A DNA stretch of 64,000 bases. Origin: Methylobacillus flagellatus KT (GTDB lineage Bacteria > Pseudomonadota > Gammaproteobacteria > Burkholderiales > Methylophilaceae). The notes below the pieces were generated by a model that was not told where the DNA came from, ran no database searches, and saw only the letters and a list, made by a program, of their open reading frames with translations. The number at the start of each line of letters is the position of its first letter. Within the stretch, counting starts at the first letter, position 1. A program made the position numbers and the translations under genes. Positions 49,187 through 57,786 of this stretch are shown here, piece by piece. The stretch is from NCBI RefSeq assembly GCF_000013705.1, contig NC_007947.1:1302001-1366000 (forward strand). Reading direction: 5' to 3'.

Positions 49187-50386
49187 ATGATCATCCGTTT
49201 TCTGGGCGCACAGTGGCTCGCCGTTGGTTTTGTCGGGGTCATCTCTCTGGCGGTCAGCATTTTGATTGCGCGGACGCTTGGGCCGGATTCATTTGGTGTT
49301 TATTCGGTTGTCTTGTCCGGCGGAGCCATTGCCGCCATTCTGCTTGATGGTGGTTTCGGGCGATTGTTGCAAAGAGAACGCGCCCATCCCACACCTGCAT
49401 TGCTCAGATTCCTGCCCATATTGCCGCAGGCTGCCTTGGGGCATGTGATTATCGCGGCCAGCATATTTTCGTTGATCGCTTTATTGGTACTGCCCAAGCA
49501 TGCGCTGACGATTGTTGCGGTTATCTGGTTTTTCGCAGCATCTGTGACCAATCAGTTCGGTTTGAACATTCTCCGCGGAGATGGGCGGATGGTAAGGGAT
49601 GCCTCGTGGCAGATGGGCAATCGAACCTTCACAGCTGCGTGCGTGTGCATTGTCATTCTGATGGGAGCTGAGAAACCGTGGCAGGTATTCTTTGCCCAGT
49701 TTGTCGGTGCGACCGCCTTCGGTTTGCTGATCATGCACTATCTGCGCACGCGCCCGCTATGGAAGATTCCTCCTACTCTTTATGCGGCAACCTTGCCATT
49801 CGTGTGGTTGGATCTCGCGACAGTCCTTTATTTTCGAGCGGACATGCTGTTGCTGGAATGGTTAGATGTGTCCAAGTTTGAAGTCGGGAAATACGGGGTT
49901 GCCTGCCGCTTGATTGAGGCGGTGATTCTGCTTGCTTCGCCGCTCTGTATTATTTTGTTCCGCAAGTTTCGTCTGGGTAGCGCTTCTCCCCGACTGATGT
50001 TGCGGAGAATGCTGCCGGTGCTGGCAGGGGCGCTGATGGTTGGAGTGTTCTTCATGGTGTTTTTCTGGTTGTGCAGCACGCCTTTGATCGCGGTTGCATA
50101 TGGCGAGGCCTATGCGGGAGCTGATCATATTCTGGCGATACTCGGCTGCGCTTTGCTTTTTATTTTGCCAAATGGCGTGCTGAACCAAGCTGCGCTAGCG
50201 CTGGGTATCGAACGTTGGCTGGCAATGTCGGCATCTTTTGCCGCAGTGCTAAATATTGCAGGAAATCTCTGGCTGATTCCCCAATATGGGTTGATTGGAG
50301 CTGCCTGGATGACTGTTGTGACCGAAGCGGTGTTAGGCTGCTGCGTTGCGTTAGGGCTATGGCGCCACCGTAATAGGAGTGTTTAA
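49187..50386 (+). CDS. Wzx-like polysaccharide flippase
   Basis: 399-residue membrane protein with about 12 hydrophobic segments, beginning MIIRFLGAQWLAVGFVGVIS and containing the MATE/PST-type stretch ARTLGPDSFGVYSVVLSG. Such proteins move undecaprenyl-linked oligosaccharide units across the inner membrane. Its presence beside a broken ABC exporter suggests export by the flippase route. No Wzy polymerase is recognised in the window. The stop overlaps the next gene's ATG (TAATG). Confidence 0.85.
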   Translation: MIIRFLGAQWLAVGFVGVISLAVSILIARTLGPDSFGVYSVVLSGGAIAAILLDGGFGRLLQRERAHPTPALLRFLPILPQAALGHVIIAASIFSLIALLVLPKHALTIVAVIWFFAASVTNQFGLNILRGDGRMVRDASWQMGNRTFTAACVCIVILMGAEKPWQVFFAQFVGATAFGLLIMHYLRTRPLWKIPPTLYAATLPFVWLDLATVLYFRADMLLLEWLDVSKFEVGKYGVACRLIEAVILLASPLCIILFRKFRLGSASPRLMLRRMLPVLAGALMVGVFFMVFFWLCSTPLIAVAYGEAYAGADHILAILGCALLFILPNGVLNQAALALGIERWLAMSASFAAVLNIAGNLWLIPQYGLIGAAWMTVVTEAVLGCCVALGLWRHRNRSV

Positions 50387-51519
50387 TGCAGGATCTTGCC
50401 GTTGCTCATGTTTATCGTACCTATTTTCCTGACCCTCCAGGCGGGTTGCAGGAGGCAATTCGCCAGATTGCCCTCACGACGGGTATGCAGGGCGTCGATA
50501 ATACGGTGTTTACGCTTTCTCCGCAGCCGCGTCCGGCAATCTTGCAGCGTCCGGAGGCTTGTGTTGTTCGTTGCCGCTCCTGGGCGGCTCCGGCATCATG
50601 CGATCTGGGCGGTATCGGCGCATTTCTTGCGTTTTCCAGGTTGGCGGAAAAATCTGATGTGCTACATTACCTTTTTCCGTGGCCATTTGCGGATGTTCTG
50701 CATACGGTGGTTCGCCCAGGTTGTCCGGCCGTCATGACTTATATCTCGGACGTGGTGCGTCAGCAGCTTTTAGGGAGGTTATATGCTCCTTTGATGTGGA
50801 AGGTGTTGCGCCAGATGAGGCTTGTGGTGGCGAATTCTCCAGCGTATGCACGCACCAGTCCCGTTCTCTCCCATCCTGAGATTCGCGAAAAAGTCAGGGT
50901 TATTCCACTTGGTATTGAGGAGTCTTCTTATCCTAAATCAGGGGATGAGGAGATTCTGCAGCGTCTAGGCATTGGGAAGGATGAGCCTTATTTTCTTTTT
51001 ATTGGCGTTCTTCGTTATTACAAAGGCGCGCATTTTCTGGTCAAGGCAGCAAAGCGGATAGGCGCAAAGGTGGTGTTTGCTGGCGCGGGGCCGGAAGGCG
51101 CGCGCCTGAAAGCATTGGCTGGCGAAGTCGGTGCAGAGAATGTGATTTTTGCCGGGATGGTGACTAACGCGGAAAAAGTAACCTTGCTTCAATGCTGCAG
51201 AGCGCTTGTGTTGCCATCGCATTTGCGGTCTGAAGCGTACGGCATGGTGCTGGTAGAGGCTGCCATGTTCGGGAAGCCGCTGATTTCTTGCGAAATTGGC
51301 ACAGGCACTTCATATGTCAACCATCATGAAGAAACAGGGTTTGTCGTTGAGCCGGCCTCTCCTGAAGCATTGGCGTCGGCGATGGCGGTTTTGTTATCAG
51401 AGGATAGGCTGGCTACAGAGATGGGAGCTGCTGCTCGTCAGCGGTATGAGCTGCTCTTTTCCGGCCCGGCATTAGGAAAGGCATATGCTGCATTGTTCCG
51501 CGAAGTTGACGCTTCGTAG
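50386..51519 (+). CDS. Glycosyltransferase family 4 (WbpY-like)
   Basis: 377-residue GT-B enzyme. The N-terminal HVYRTYFPDPPGGLQEAIRQ is typical of acceptor domains of D-rhamnosyl/mannosyltransferases of A-band type clusters. The donor domain has FLFIGVLRYYKGAHFLV and the acidic motif SEAYGMVLVEAAMFGKP. It probably adds a further deoxyhexose residue to the lipid-linked glycan. It is coupled to the flippase gene by a one-base overlap. Confidence 0.87.
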   Translation: MQDLAVAHVYRTYFPDPPGGLQEAIRQIALTTGMQGVDNTVFTLSPQPRPAILQRPEACVVRCRSWAAPASCDLGGIGAFLAFSRLAEKSDVLHYLFPWPFADVLHTVVRPGCPAVMTYISDVVRQQLLGRLYAPLMWKVLRQMRLVVANSPAYARTSPVLSHPEIREKVRVIPLGIEESSYPKSGDEEILQRLGIGKDEPYFLFIGVLRYYKGAHFLVKAAKRIGAKVVFAGAGPEGARLKALAGEVGAENVIFAGMVTNAEKVTLLQCCRALVLPSHLRSEAYGMVLVEAAMFGKPLISCEIGTGTSYVNHHEETGFVVEPASPEALASAMAVLLSEDRLATEMGAAARQRYELLFSGPALGKAYAALFREVDAS

Positions 51520-51596
51520 CAGAGTGCGTCATGATGAAGTAGCCAGAGTTGTAACGTTTTTGGGATTATCCTGTTGGTTTTCTTGATTGTTAATAC

Positions 51597-52538
51597 ATGA
51601 TGCAATTACTGGTGACAGGCGCTACAGGGTTTGTAGGTAAAACTTTGTGCAGTGCGCTAAGGCGGCAGAGCTTCCCCGTAAAAGCAATTGGGCGTGCGGG
51701 CACTATCCGGGCTGACGCTTTGGGTGATCAGGTTGCTTCAATTGACGGTCAAACGGATTGGTCACTGATATTGGACGGCATCAATGCCGTCATCCATCTG
51801 GCAGCCAGGGTGCACGTCATGCGGGAACAGCTTGCTGATCCCTTGGCGGCATATCGTGAAACGAATGTCGAAGGGACGCTGAATCTGGCGCGTCAGGCGG
51901 CAAAGGCCGGAGTTAAGCGGTTTGTATTCATTAGTTCCATCAAGGTCAACGGCGAACAGACTCTACCTGGAAAGCCTTTTACTGCGTACGATGTACCAGC
52001 TCCCGAAGATGCGTACGGTATTTCAAAGTTCGAGGCAGAGCAGGGTTTGCTGGCCCTGGCGCGGGAGACAGGGATGGATGTGGTGGTTATTCGCCCTCCT
52101 TTGGTTTACGGGCCTGGAGTGAAGGGTAATTTTGCCAGTATGATGAAGTTGGTGAAAAGTGGAATACCGTTGCCTCTGGGCGCCATTCATAACCAACGGT
52201 CTTTGGTGGCGATTGATAATTTGGTGAACCTCATCGTCACGTGTATTGACCATCCCGCGGCAGCCAACCAGGTTTTTTTGGTAAGCGATGGCGAGGATTT
52301 GTCCACTTCAGATTTGTTGCGGCGTTTGGCCAAGGCTGCGGGCGTTTCCTCCCGATTGATGCCAGTGTCTGCCCGCTGGCTAGAGATGGGTTTGCGTATG
52401 TGTGGCAAGCGATTGATCGCCCAGCGTCTCCTGGGATCATTGCAAGTCGATATTTCCAAGACGCGCGAGTTGTTGGGGTGGGTTCCGCCGATCTCAGTGG
52501 ATGAGGGCTTGAAGCGCTGTTTCTCTACCAAGGGCTGA
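51597..52538 (+). CDS. NAD-dependent sugar epimerase/dehydratase
   Basis: Extended SDR, 313 residues, with Rossmann motif TGATGFVGKTLC, SSIKVNGEQT and the active-site YGISK (in DAYGISKFEAEQGL). The family includes UDP-glucose 4-epimerase-like proteins that precede a sugar transferase in many O-antigen loci, where they supply the 4-epimer or 4-reduced N-acetyl-hexosamine used to start the repeat unit. The exact reaction cannot be read from the sequence. It is three bases before the phosphoglycosyl transferase gene. Confidence 0.85.
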   Translation: MMQLLVTGATGFVGKTLCSALRRQSFPVKAIGRAGTIRADALGDQVASIDGQTDWSLILDGINAVIHLAARVHVMREQLADPLAAYRETNVEGTLNLARQAAKAGVKRFVFISSIKVNGEQTLPGKPFTAYDVPAPEDAYGISKFEAEQGLLALARETGMDVVVIRPPLVYGPGVKGNFASMMKLVKSGIPLPLGAIHNQRSLVAIDNLVNLIVTCIDHPAAANQVFLVSDGEDLSTSDLLRRLAKAAGVSSRLMPVSARWLEMGLRMCGKRLIAQRLLGSLQVDISKTRELLGWVPPISVDEGLKRCFSTKG

Positions 52539-52541
52539 TTC

Positions 52542-53093
52542 TTGATCCGATTTTTTGACATTATTTTTTCGGTGATAGGCTTGGTACTGGGATTCCCGCT
52601 ATTGCTATCGATTTATACCCTCGGCTTGTTTGATACAGGTGCTCCCTTGTTTCGCCAGGTGAGGGTTGGGCGCTACCGGCAGCCGTTTACTTTGGTGAAA
52701 TTTCGGACGATGAAGGTGGATACGGCTTCTGTGGCGAGCCATCTGGCTTCCACCAATTCCATCACCCGGCTCGGACGGTTCTTGCGCAGGACCAAGCTGG
52801 ATGAGCTGCCCCAGCTCTGGAATGTCCTGAAGGGAGAAATGAGCCTGGTGGGGCCTCGACCGAACCTGTTCAATCAGGAGGAGCTGATGGCCGAGCGCGA
52901 GTTGCGTGGCGTTTACCATGCGCGGCCAGGGATTACCGGCCTTGCACAGGTGAATGATATAGACATGTCGACGCCAAGGCTGCTTGCCGAGACCGATGCC
53001 AGGATGCTGCGCGAGATGAATGTACGGCTTTATTTCAAGTTGCTGATTCAGACGGTGCTGGGTCGAGGACAGGGCGACCGGGTCGTGCGCTGA
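52542..53093 (+). CDS. Undecaprenyl-phosphate sugar phosphotransferase (PglC-like)
   Basis: Small monotopic phosphoglycosyl transferase, 183 residues, that puts the first sugar phosphate on undecaprenyl phosphate. There is one N-terminal re-entrant hydrophobic helix ([19 protein letters not shown]), then [30 protein letters not shown] with the catalytic Asp-Glu pair, and SLVGPRPNL. The start is TTG 52542 with AAGGGC upstream. It initiates assembly of the polysaccharide encoded here. Confidence 0.92.
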   Translation: MIRFFDIIFSVIGLVLGFPLLLSIYTLGLFDTGAPLFRQVRVGRYRQPFTLVKFRTMKVDTASVASHLASTNSITRLGRFLRRTKLDELPQLWNVLKGEMSLVGPRPNLFNQEELMAERELRGVYHARPGITGLAQVNDIDMSTPRLLAETDARMLREMNVRLYFKLLIQTVLGRGQGDRVVR

Positions 53094-53200
53094 GCTCGGC
53101 AGGAACCAATGCCTGGCTACAAAGTGTTGATCCATGATTGGTCGTCACTGTCCCGTGGTTTTTAGTAGAATGTTATTCATTTTCACTTTAGGCTGGGCGC

Positions 53201-55114
53201 GTGCTGCATTATTTCCCCTCATTCAAGTGGTCGAACTACATCAGTTTGAAGAATCCACGCTCTTTGAGCGCTTGGATATATGACATTGTTGCTGCTGCGC
53301 TGGCATGGTGGGCAGCCTTCCTGTTACGGTTCAATTTTGATATTCCGGCCAATTTTGTCCAGAGTATGCTCGACAGCGCAGCATGGGTGATTCCGCTGCA
53401 GGCATTTGTGTTTCTGCTGGCTGGGTTGTACAAAGGCGTCTGGCGTTTTGCCAGCCTGCCGGATTTGCAGCGCTTGGTGCGCGCGATTGCGATCAGCGCA
53501 GTGCTTGTGGTTGCGATCTTGTTCATGTTCAAGCCACACGGCATTGTTCCTCGCTCGGTGCTGATCTTGGATCCTATGCTGTTGCTGCTGTTGATGGGCG
53601 GCAGCCGCTTTGCTTACCGAGCATGGAAAGAACATCGCCTGTATGGTTCTGCCCAGTTTTCCGGAAAGCCGGTGCTGGTGCTCGGCGCGGGTGAGGCAGC
53701 GATTGCCTTGTTGAAGGATCTTTCCAAAAGCCGTGAATGGCATGTCGTTGGGTTGCTGGACGATAAGAAAACCATGCATGGCCGAGAGCTACTGGGCGTC
53801 AATGTGCTGGGGTCGATTGCGCAATTGCCACAGATCGCTGCGGATTTGTCGGTCAATCATGTGATTGTGGCCATGCCATCCGCGCGTCATCAACGACGCA
53901 GGGAAATCGTCGAGCTGGCAAGCAGAAATGGGCTGACTGCGCTCACGGTGCCGTCGTTTGATGACCTGATGAGTGGCCACCTGAGCATGGCACAGATTCG
54001 GCCGGTCGAGGTGGAGGACTTGCTGGGGCGGGAGCCGGTCAGTCTCGATGGAGAGGGGCTCCAGCATTTGATCGAGGGGCAGGTGTTGCTGATTACTGGT
54101 GCAGGTGGTTCCATCGGTTCTGAGTTATGCCGCCAGGTGCTGAAATACCGTCCAGCTTGCCTGGTCTGCCTGGATCAGTCGGAGTACGCGTTGTATCGGT
54201 TGGAGCAGGAGTTTGACAATCTGGAGTTTGATACCCGCATTGAATACGTGGTTGGCGATGTCAGGAACGCACGCCGGGTGGGGCAGGTGCTTGGCCGTTA
54301 TATGCCCAAACTGGTGTTCCATGCTGCTGCGTATAAGCATGTGCCTTTGATGGAGAACCGCAATGTGGCGGAATCATTGTCAAATAATGTCAGCGGTACT
54401 TACACGCTCGCCCAGGCATGCAAAACTGCAGGGGTTGCCAAGTTCGTGCTGATTTCCACCGATAAGGCGGTTAATCCCACCAATGTGATGGGGGCCAGCA
54501 AGCGCCTGGCGGAAATGATATGCCAAGGCCTGCAGGAGGAGTCGGGTACGCGTTTTATCGTGGTGCGCTTTGGCAATGTGCTGGGCAGTAGTGGCAGTGT
54601 AATCCCCAAGTTCCGTGAGCAGATTGCGGCGGGCGGGCCAATTACCGTTACCCATCCCGAGATCACTCGCTATTTCATGTCCATCCCGGAGGCGTGCCAG
54701 CTGGTCATGCAGGCTGGATTGATGGGTGGTGGCGGGGAGATATTTGTGCTGGATATGGGAGACCCTGTGCGGATTGTGGACTTGGCCCGTGATATGATCC
54801 GGTTATCCGGGCTTAATGAAGATGACATTCAGATTGTATACTCTGGCTTGCGGCCCGGCGAAAAGCTGTACGAGGAACTTTTGGCTGACGACGAGCTCAC
54901 TGTACCAACACCCCACGACAAGCTACGTATTGCCGTGGCGCGAAGCGTGGATGGTGCTTGGGTTCAGGCATTGCTGAAATGGATCGACAGGGCATCGCTC
55001 ATAGATGAATCTGTCATCAAGCAAGAGCTGGGCATGTGGGTGGAGGAGTATGCAGGGGATATTCATGCCAATCCATCCATGATGTTCCCCCCCGAGTCTT
55101 CAACCATACATTAG
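53201..55114 (+). CDS. UDP-GlcNAc 4,6-dehydratase, WbpM/CapD family
   Basis: 637-residue membrane-bound nucleotide-sugar dehydratase. The N-terminal part has four hydrophobic helices (about residues 20-130), then a first Rossmann-like domain (VLVLGAGEAAIALLKDL) and the catalytic SDR domain from about 285 (ITGAGGSIGSELCRQ, AAYKHVPLMENR, STDKAVNPTNVMGASKR). The tyrosine of the usual YxxxK is replaced by methionine (MGASK), as in WbpM. It makes UDP-4-keto-6-deoxy-GlcNAc for QuiNAc/FucNAc-type sugars, fitting the epimerase and transferase before it. It starts at GTG 53201. Confidence 0.92.
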   Translation: MLHYFPSFKWSNYISLKNPRSLSAWIYDIVAAALAWWAAFLLRFNFDIPANFVQSMLDSAAWVIPLQAFVFLLAGLYKGVWRFASLPDLQRLVRAIAISAVLVVAILFMFKPHGIVPRSVLILDPMLLLLLMGGSRFAYRAWKEHRLYGSAQFSGKPVLVLGAGEAAIALLKDLSKSREWHVVGLLDDKKTMHGRELLGVNVLGSIAQLPQIAADLSVNHVIVAMPSARHQRRREIVELASRNGLTALTVPSFDDLMSGHLSMAQIRPVEVEDLLGREPVSLDGEGLQHLIEGQVLLITGAGGSIGSELCRQVLKYRPACLVCLDQSEYALYRLEQEFDNLEFDTRIEYVVGDVRNARRVGQVLGRYMPKLVFHAAAYKHVPLMENRNVAESLSNNVSGTYTLAQACKTAGVAKFVLISTDKAVNPTNVMGASKRLAEMICQGLQEESGTRFIVVRFGNVLGSSGSVIPKFREQIAAGGPITVTHPEITRYFMSIPEACQLVMQAGLMGGGGEIFVLDMGDPVRIVDLARDMIRLSGLNEDDIQIVYSGLRPGEKLYEELLADDELTVPTPHDKLRIAVARSVDGAWVQALLKWIDRASLIDESVIKQELGMWVEEYAGDIHANPSMMFPPESSTIH

Positions 55115-55131
55115 AAGAAAGATAGATAGAA

Positions 55132-56007
55132 ATGGCAAAAAAAATTACCAAGGCAGTATTTCCAGTGGCAGGTTTAGGGACACGTTTCCTGCCAGCAACC
55201 AAGGCGAGTCCCAAGGAAATGTTGCCAATTGTGGATAAGCCTCTGATTCAGTATGCAGCAGAGGAGGCTGTGGCCGCCGGTGCTACCGAGCTGATTTTTA
55301 TTATCGGGCGCAACAAGCGCACCATCCCGGATCATTTTGATAAGTCCTTCGAGCTGGAAGCGACGCTTGAGGCAAGCAAGAAAACCAAGGTGCTGGAAGA
55401 AATCCGCAATATCCTGCCAAAAAATGTTTCCTGCATCTATATTCGCCAGGCCGAGGCGCTTGGTTTGGGGCATGCGGTATTGCTTGCCAAGTCCGTGGTC
55501 GGCAGCGAGCCTTTCTCTGTGATCCTGGCCGATGACCTTATTGATGCCGACAAACCTGCCATGCAGCAGATGACAGAGCTGTTCGACCAAGAGGGTGTCA
55601 GCATTCTGGGTGTCGAGGATGTGGAGCCCAGTGAGACGGCAAGCTATGGCATTGTGGATGCGACAGAGGTGAGTGGCCCGAATGTGTTGCAATTGAATGG
55701 CATTGTGGAAAAACCGCAGCCGGAAGAAGCGCCCTCCAATCTGGCTGTTGTCGGTCGGTATATTCTCACGCCTGAAATTTTTGAATGCCTGGAGAACGTC
55801 AAGCCGGGCAAGGGCGGGGAAATCCAGTTGACTGATGGCATTGCCGCCTTGATGGAAAAACAGAAAATCCTGGCTTACCGTTTCGATGGGAAGCGCTACG
55901 ATTGCGGCAGCAAGCTGGGTTATGTCAAGGCGAACGTCGAGTATTCCTTGAAGCATGAGGAGTTTGGCAAAGAGTTTGCCCAGTACTTACGTGATCTAAC
56001 CAAGTAG
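55132..56007 (+). CDS. galU: UTP-glucose-1-phosphate uridylyltransferase
   Basis: Makes UDP-glucose, 291 residues. Family marks are FPVAGLGTRFLPATKASPKEM at the N-terminus (uridylyltransferase signature), the DDLIDADKPAMQQM metal region, GIVEKPQPEEAPSNLAVVGRY and the ending with FDGKRYDCGSKLGYVKA. It is 17 bp after the dehydratase and likely the end of the polysaccharide transcript, followed five bases later by a phosphoribosyltransferase gene. Confidence 0.97.
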   Translation: MAKKITKAVFPVAGLGTRFLPATKASPKEMLPIVDKPLIQYAAEEAVAAGATELIFIIGRNKRTIPDHFDKSFELEATLEASKKTKVLEEIRNILPKNVSCIYIRQAEALGLGHAVLLAKSVVGSEPFSVILADDLIDADKPAMQQMTELFDQEGVSILGVEDVEPSETASYGIVDATEVSGPNVLQLNGIVEKPQPEEAPSNLAVVGRYILTPEIFECLENVKPGKGGEIQLTDGIAALMEKQKILAYRFDGKRYDCGSKLGYVKANVEYSLKHEEFGKEFAQYLRDLTK

Positions 56008-56012
56008 CAGTC

Positions 56013-56570
56013 GTGGTGGTACTTGAGGGTAACCCCGATCTCATTCTGCAGCGATCCACGCTGGTCTCTTCTGAAGAGGAAGTGAAGCAGGCGGTGACGA
56101 GGGTGGCGCAGGAAATCACTGCCACGCTAAGGCAGGACCAACCTCTCGTCCTGTGTGTCATGGGAGGCGGGGTGGTATTCACCGGGCAATTATTGCCACA
56201 GCTGGTTTTCCCTTTGGAGTTCGGTTATGTGCAGGCCACCCGCTATCACAACCGGACACATGGCGATGCCCAGCTGGTGTGGAAAATGAAGCCCGGGGAG
56301 GAGGTGCGCGGCCGTACCGTTTTATTGCTCGATGATATTCTCGATGAGGGGGTCACGCTGGCAGAAATCAAGGCGCAGTGTCTGGCACTGGGTGCCAGCA
56401 AGGTTGTCGTTGCGGTCTTGGTTGAAAAAATGCTGGGGCGGGTCAAGCCGATCAGGGCTGATTTCGTCGGACTGGAGGTGCCGGACCAGTATGTATTCGG
56501 ATGCGGAATGGATGCCTATGGGTGGTGGCGTAATTTGCCGGCCATTTATGCCATGCAAGGGGAAGCTTGA
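56013..56570 (+). CDS. Hypoxanthine-guanine phosphoribosyltransferase-like protein
   Basis: Type I PRTase, 185 residues, that salvages purine bases with PRPP. The PRPP-binding loop is VLLLDDILDEGVTLAEIK, with LCVMGGGVVFTGQLL and the base-binding FVGLEVPDQYVFGCGMD towards the end. The last region is the normal place of the HGPRT base-stacking residue. The start at GTG 56013 or GTG 56016 has a poor ribosome site, so translation may depend on galU. The stop directly abuts the stop of the convergent response-regulator gene. Confidence 0.88.
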   Translation: MVVLEGNPDLILQRSTLVSSEEEVKQAVTRVAQEITATLRQDQPLVLCVMGGGVVFTGQLLPQLVFPLEFGYVQATRYHNRTHGDAQLVWKMKPGEEVRGRTVLLLDDILDEGVTLAEIKAQCLALGASKVVVAVLVEKMLGRVKPIRADFVGLEVPDQYVFGCGMDAYGWWRNLPAIYAMQGEA

Positions 56571-56999
56571 TTAATAATGTTCTGGCTGGGTCTTGCTGTC
56601 TGACCATAGTAGTGAATCGACGATCTCTGCCAGCCGGATCGGGCTGAAAGGCTTGACCAGATATTCGTCGCAGCCTGAGCGGTATCCGTCGACCATGTCC
56701 TGTTCCTGCGCGCGCGCAGTCAGGAAAATAATTTTCGTGTTCTTGAAATCTTCCCTCTCTTTCAGTATGCCGCATATCTGGTATCCATTCATGATGCCGG
56801 GCATCATGATGTCCATCAGAATCAAATCTGGTTTCAATTGTTCAGCGAGAGCCAGACCGGTGTCCCCGTTGCTTGCTTCATGGATGGTGTATCGATCATT
56901 TCCCAAGCTCATATGAATGAGTTTGCGCACATCTTCTTGATCTTCGATGATGAGTATCTTGCGCAATGCTTGATCCCCGGAAACTGATGTAGTTAGCAT
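56571..56999 (-). CDS. Single-domain response regulator
   Basis: CheY-like receiver of 142 residues from ATG 56999; upstream in-frame codons to 57056 would extend it by up to 19 residues and the true start is uncertain. The phosphoacceptor is D63 in LILMDIMMPG and K116 in EYLVKPFSP. The loop after the phosphorylation site reads PGIMNGYQICG, one residue longer than the common PGxDGYE, which may affect its conformation. It has no output domain. It lies divergently from a second regulator and a histidine kinase and may be their partner. Confidence 0.85.
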   Translation of the reverse strand: MLTTSVSGDQALRKILIIEDQEDVRKLIHMSLGNDRYTIHEASNGDTGLALAEQLKPDLILMDIMMPGIMNGYQICGILKEREDFKNTKIIFLTARAQEQDMVDGYRSGCDEYLVKPFSPIRLAEIVDSLLWSDSKTQPEHY

Positions 57000-57035
57000 G
57001 ACATTTTTATGATTGGCAATTCTTATCATTTTTAT

Positions 57036-57052
57036 CATATCTGTGAGATATG
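57036..57052. repeat. Inverted repeat between divergent response regulators
   Basis: CATATCT (57036-57042), GTG, AGATATG (57046-57052): a perfect 7-bp inverted repeat in the AT-rich 147-bp spacer between two divergent regulator genes. A further AATGTA...TACATT pair lies at about 57112-57132. Either could be an operator shared by both genes; the HTH domain of the next gene is a candidate binder (inference). Confidence 0.4.
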
Positions 57053-57146
57053 TCAACGAATGTATAAGGAGTATTAATCTATCTGATTGATTTTTATTTA
57101 TTATCTAGGATAATGTATATGTATATTACATTCCGATAATTGTGTC

Positions 57147-57786
57147 ATGGTGAATCAAAATTCTGGGAAGGAAGAGTTCCTATCTACGCGAGATGCCTCG
57201 AAAGTGCTAGGGGTGTCTCTACGTACAGTGCAGCTATGGGTTGAGTCCGGAGTGCTGAAAGCATGGAAGACTGCCGGAGGCCACCGCAGGATTGCACGCT
57301 CTTCGATCGACCGTATTCTCAACCAGCGTAAGCAGGCCATTATGCCTGTCAACGGTTTGTCTTCGAAGCACAAGGTATTTCATATTCTTTTGGTTGAAGA
57401 CGATAGCGCATTGCGGAATTTATTTTCATACTTTTTTTTCCAGTTGGAAGCATCCGGTGCGTATTGATGTGGCGACAGACGGCTTTGAGGGGCTGATCAA
57501 CCTTGGGCGTGAAGTTCCCGATCTCCTGATTACGGATTTGAACATGCCCGGCATGAGTGGTTTCGAGATGCTGCGGCATTTGAAAAGCTCAAACCAGTTC
57601 AGCAAATTAAATATCATTGCCCTGACCGCATTGAATGACGACTATATTCAGGATAAGGGCGGTTTGCCGGATGGGGTATTATTATTCCGCAAACCTGTAG
57701 TGCTGAGTGAGCTCGAGCCCATCATCGAGTCCATGATCGCAGATACCATTGACCAAGACCAAATGAAAGCCCATGCGTCAATTTAG
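57147..57786 (+). pseudogene. HTH (MerR/excisionase-type) response regulator, split by +1 frameshift
   Basis: The first frame (57147-57467, 106 residues) encodes a MerR/Xis-like helix-turn-helix (STRDASKVLGVSLRTVQLWV, AWKTAGGHRRI) and the start of a receiver domain (HILLVEDDSALRNLFSYFF), then runs into a stop. The rest of the receiver (SSWKHPVRIDVATDGFEG, LLITDLNMPGMSGFEML with the phosphoacceptor Asp, LLFRKPVV with the conserved Lys) continues in the +1 frame to 57786. The break falls in a run of eight Ts (57432-57439): with seven Ts one intact 212-residue protein would result. The downstream kinase overlaps its end, which suggests the long form is or was used. It may be a real mutation, a sequencing error or slippage control. 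Confidence 0.85.
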
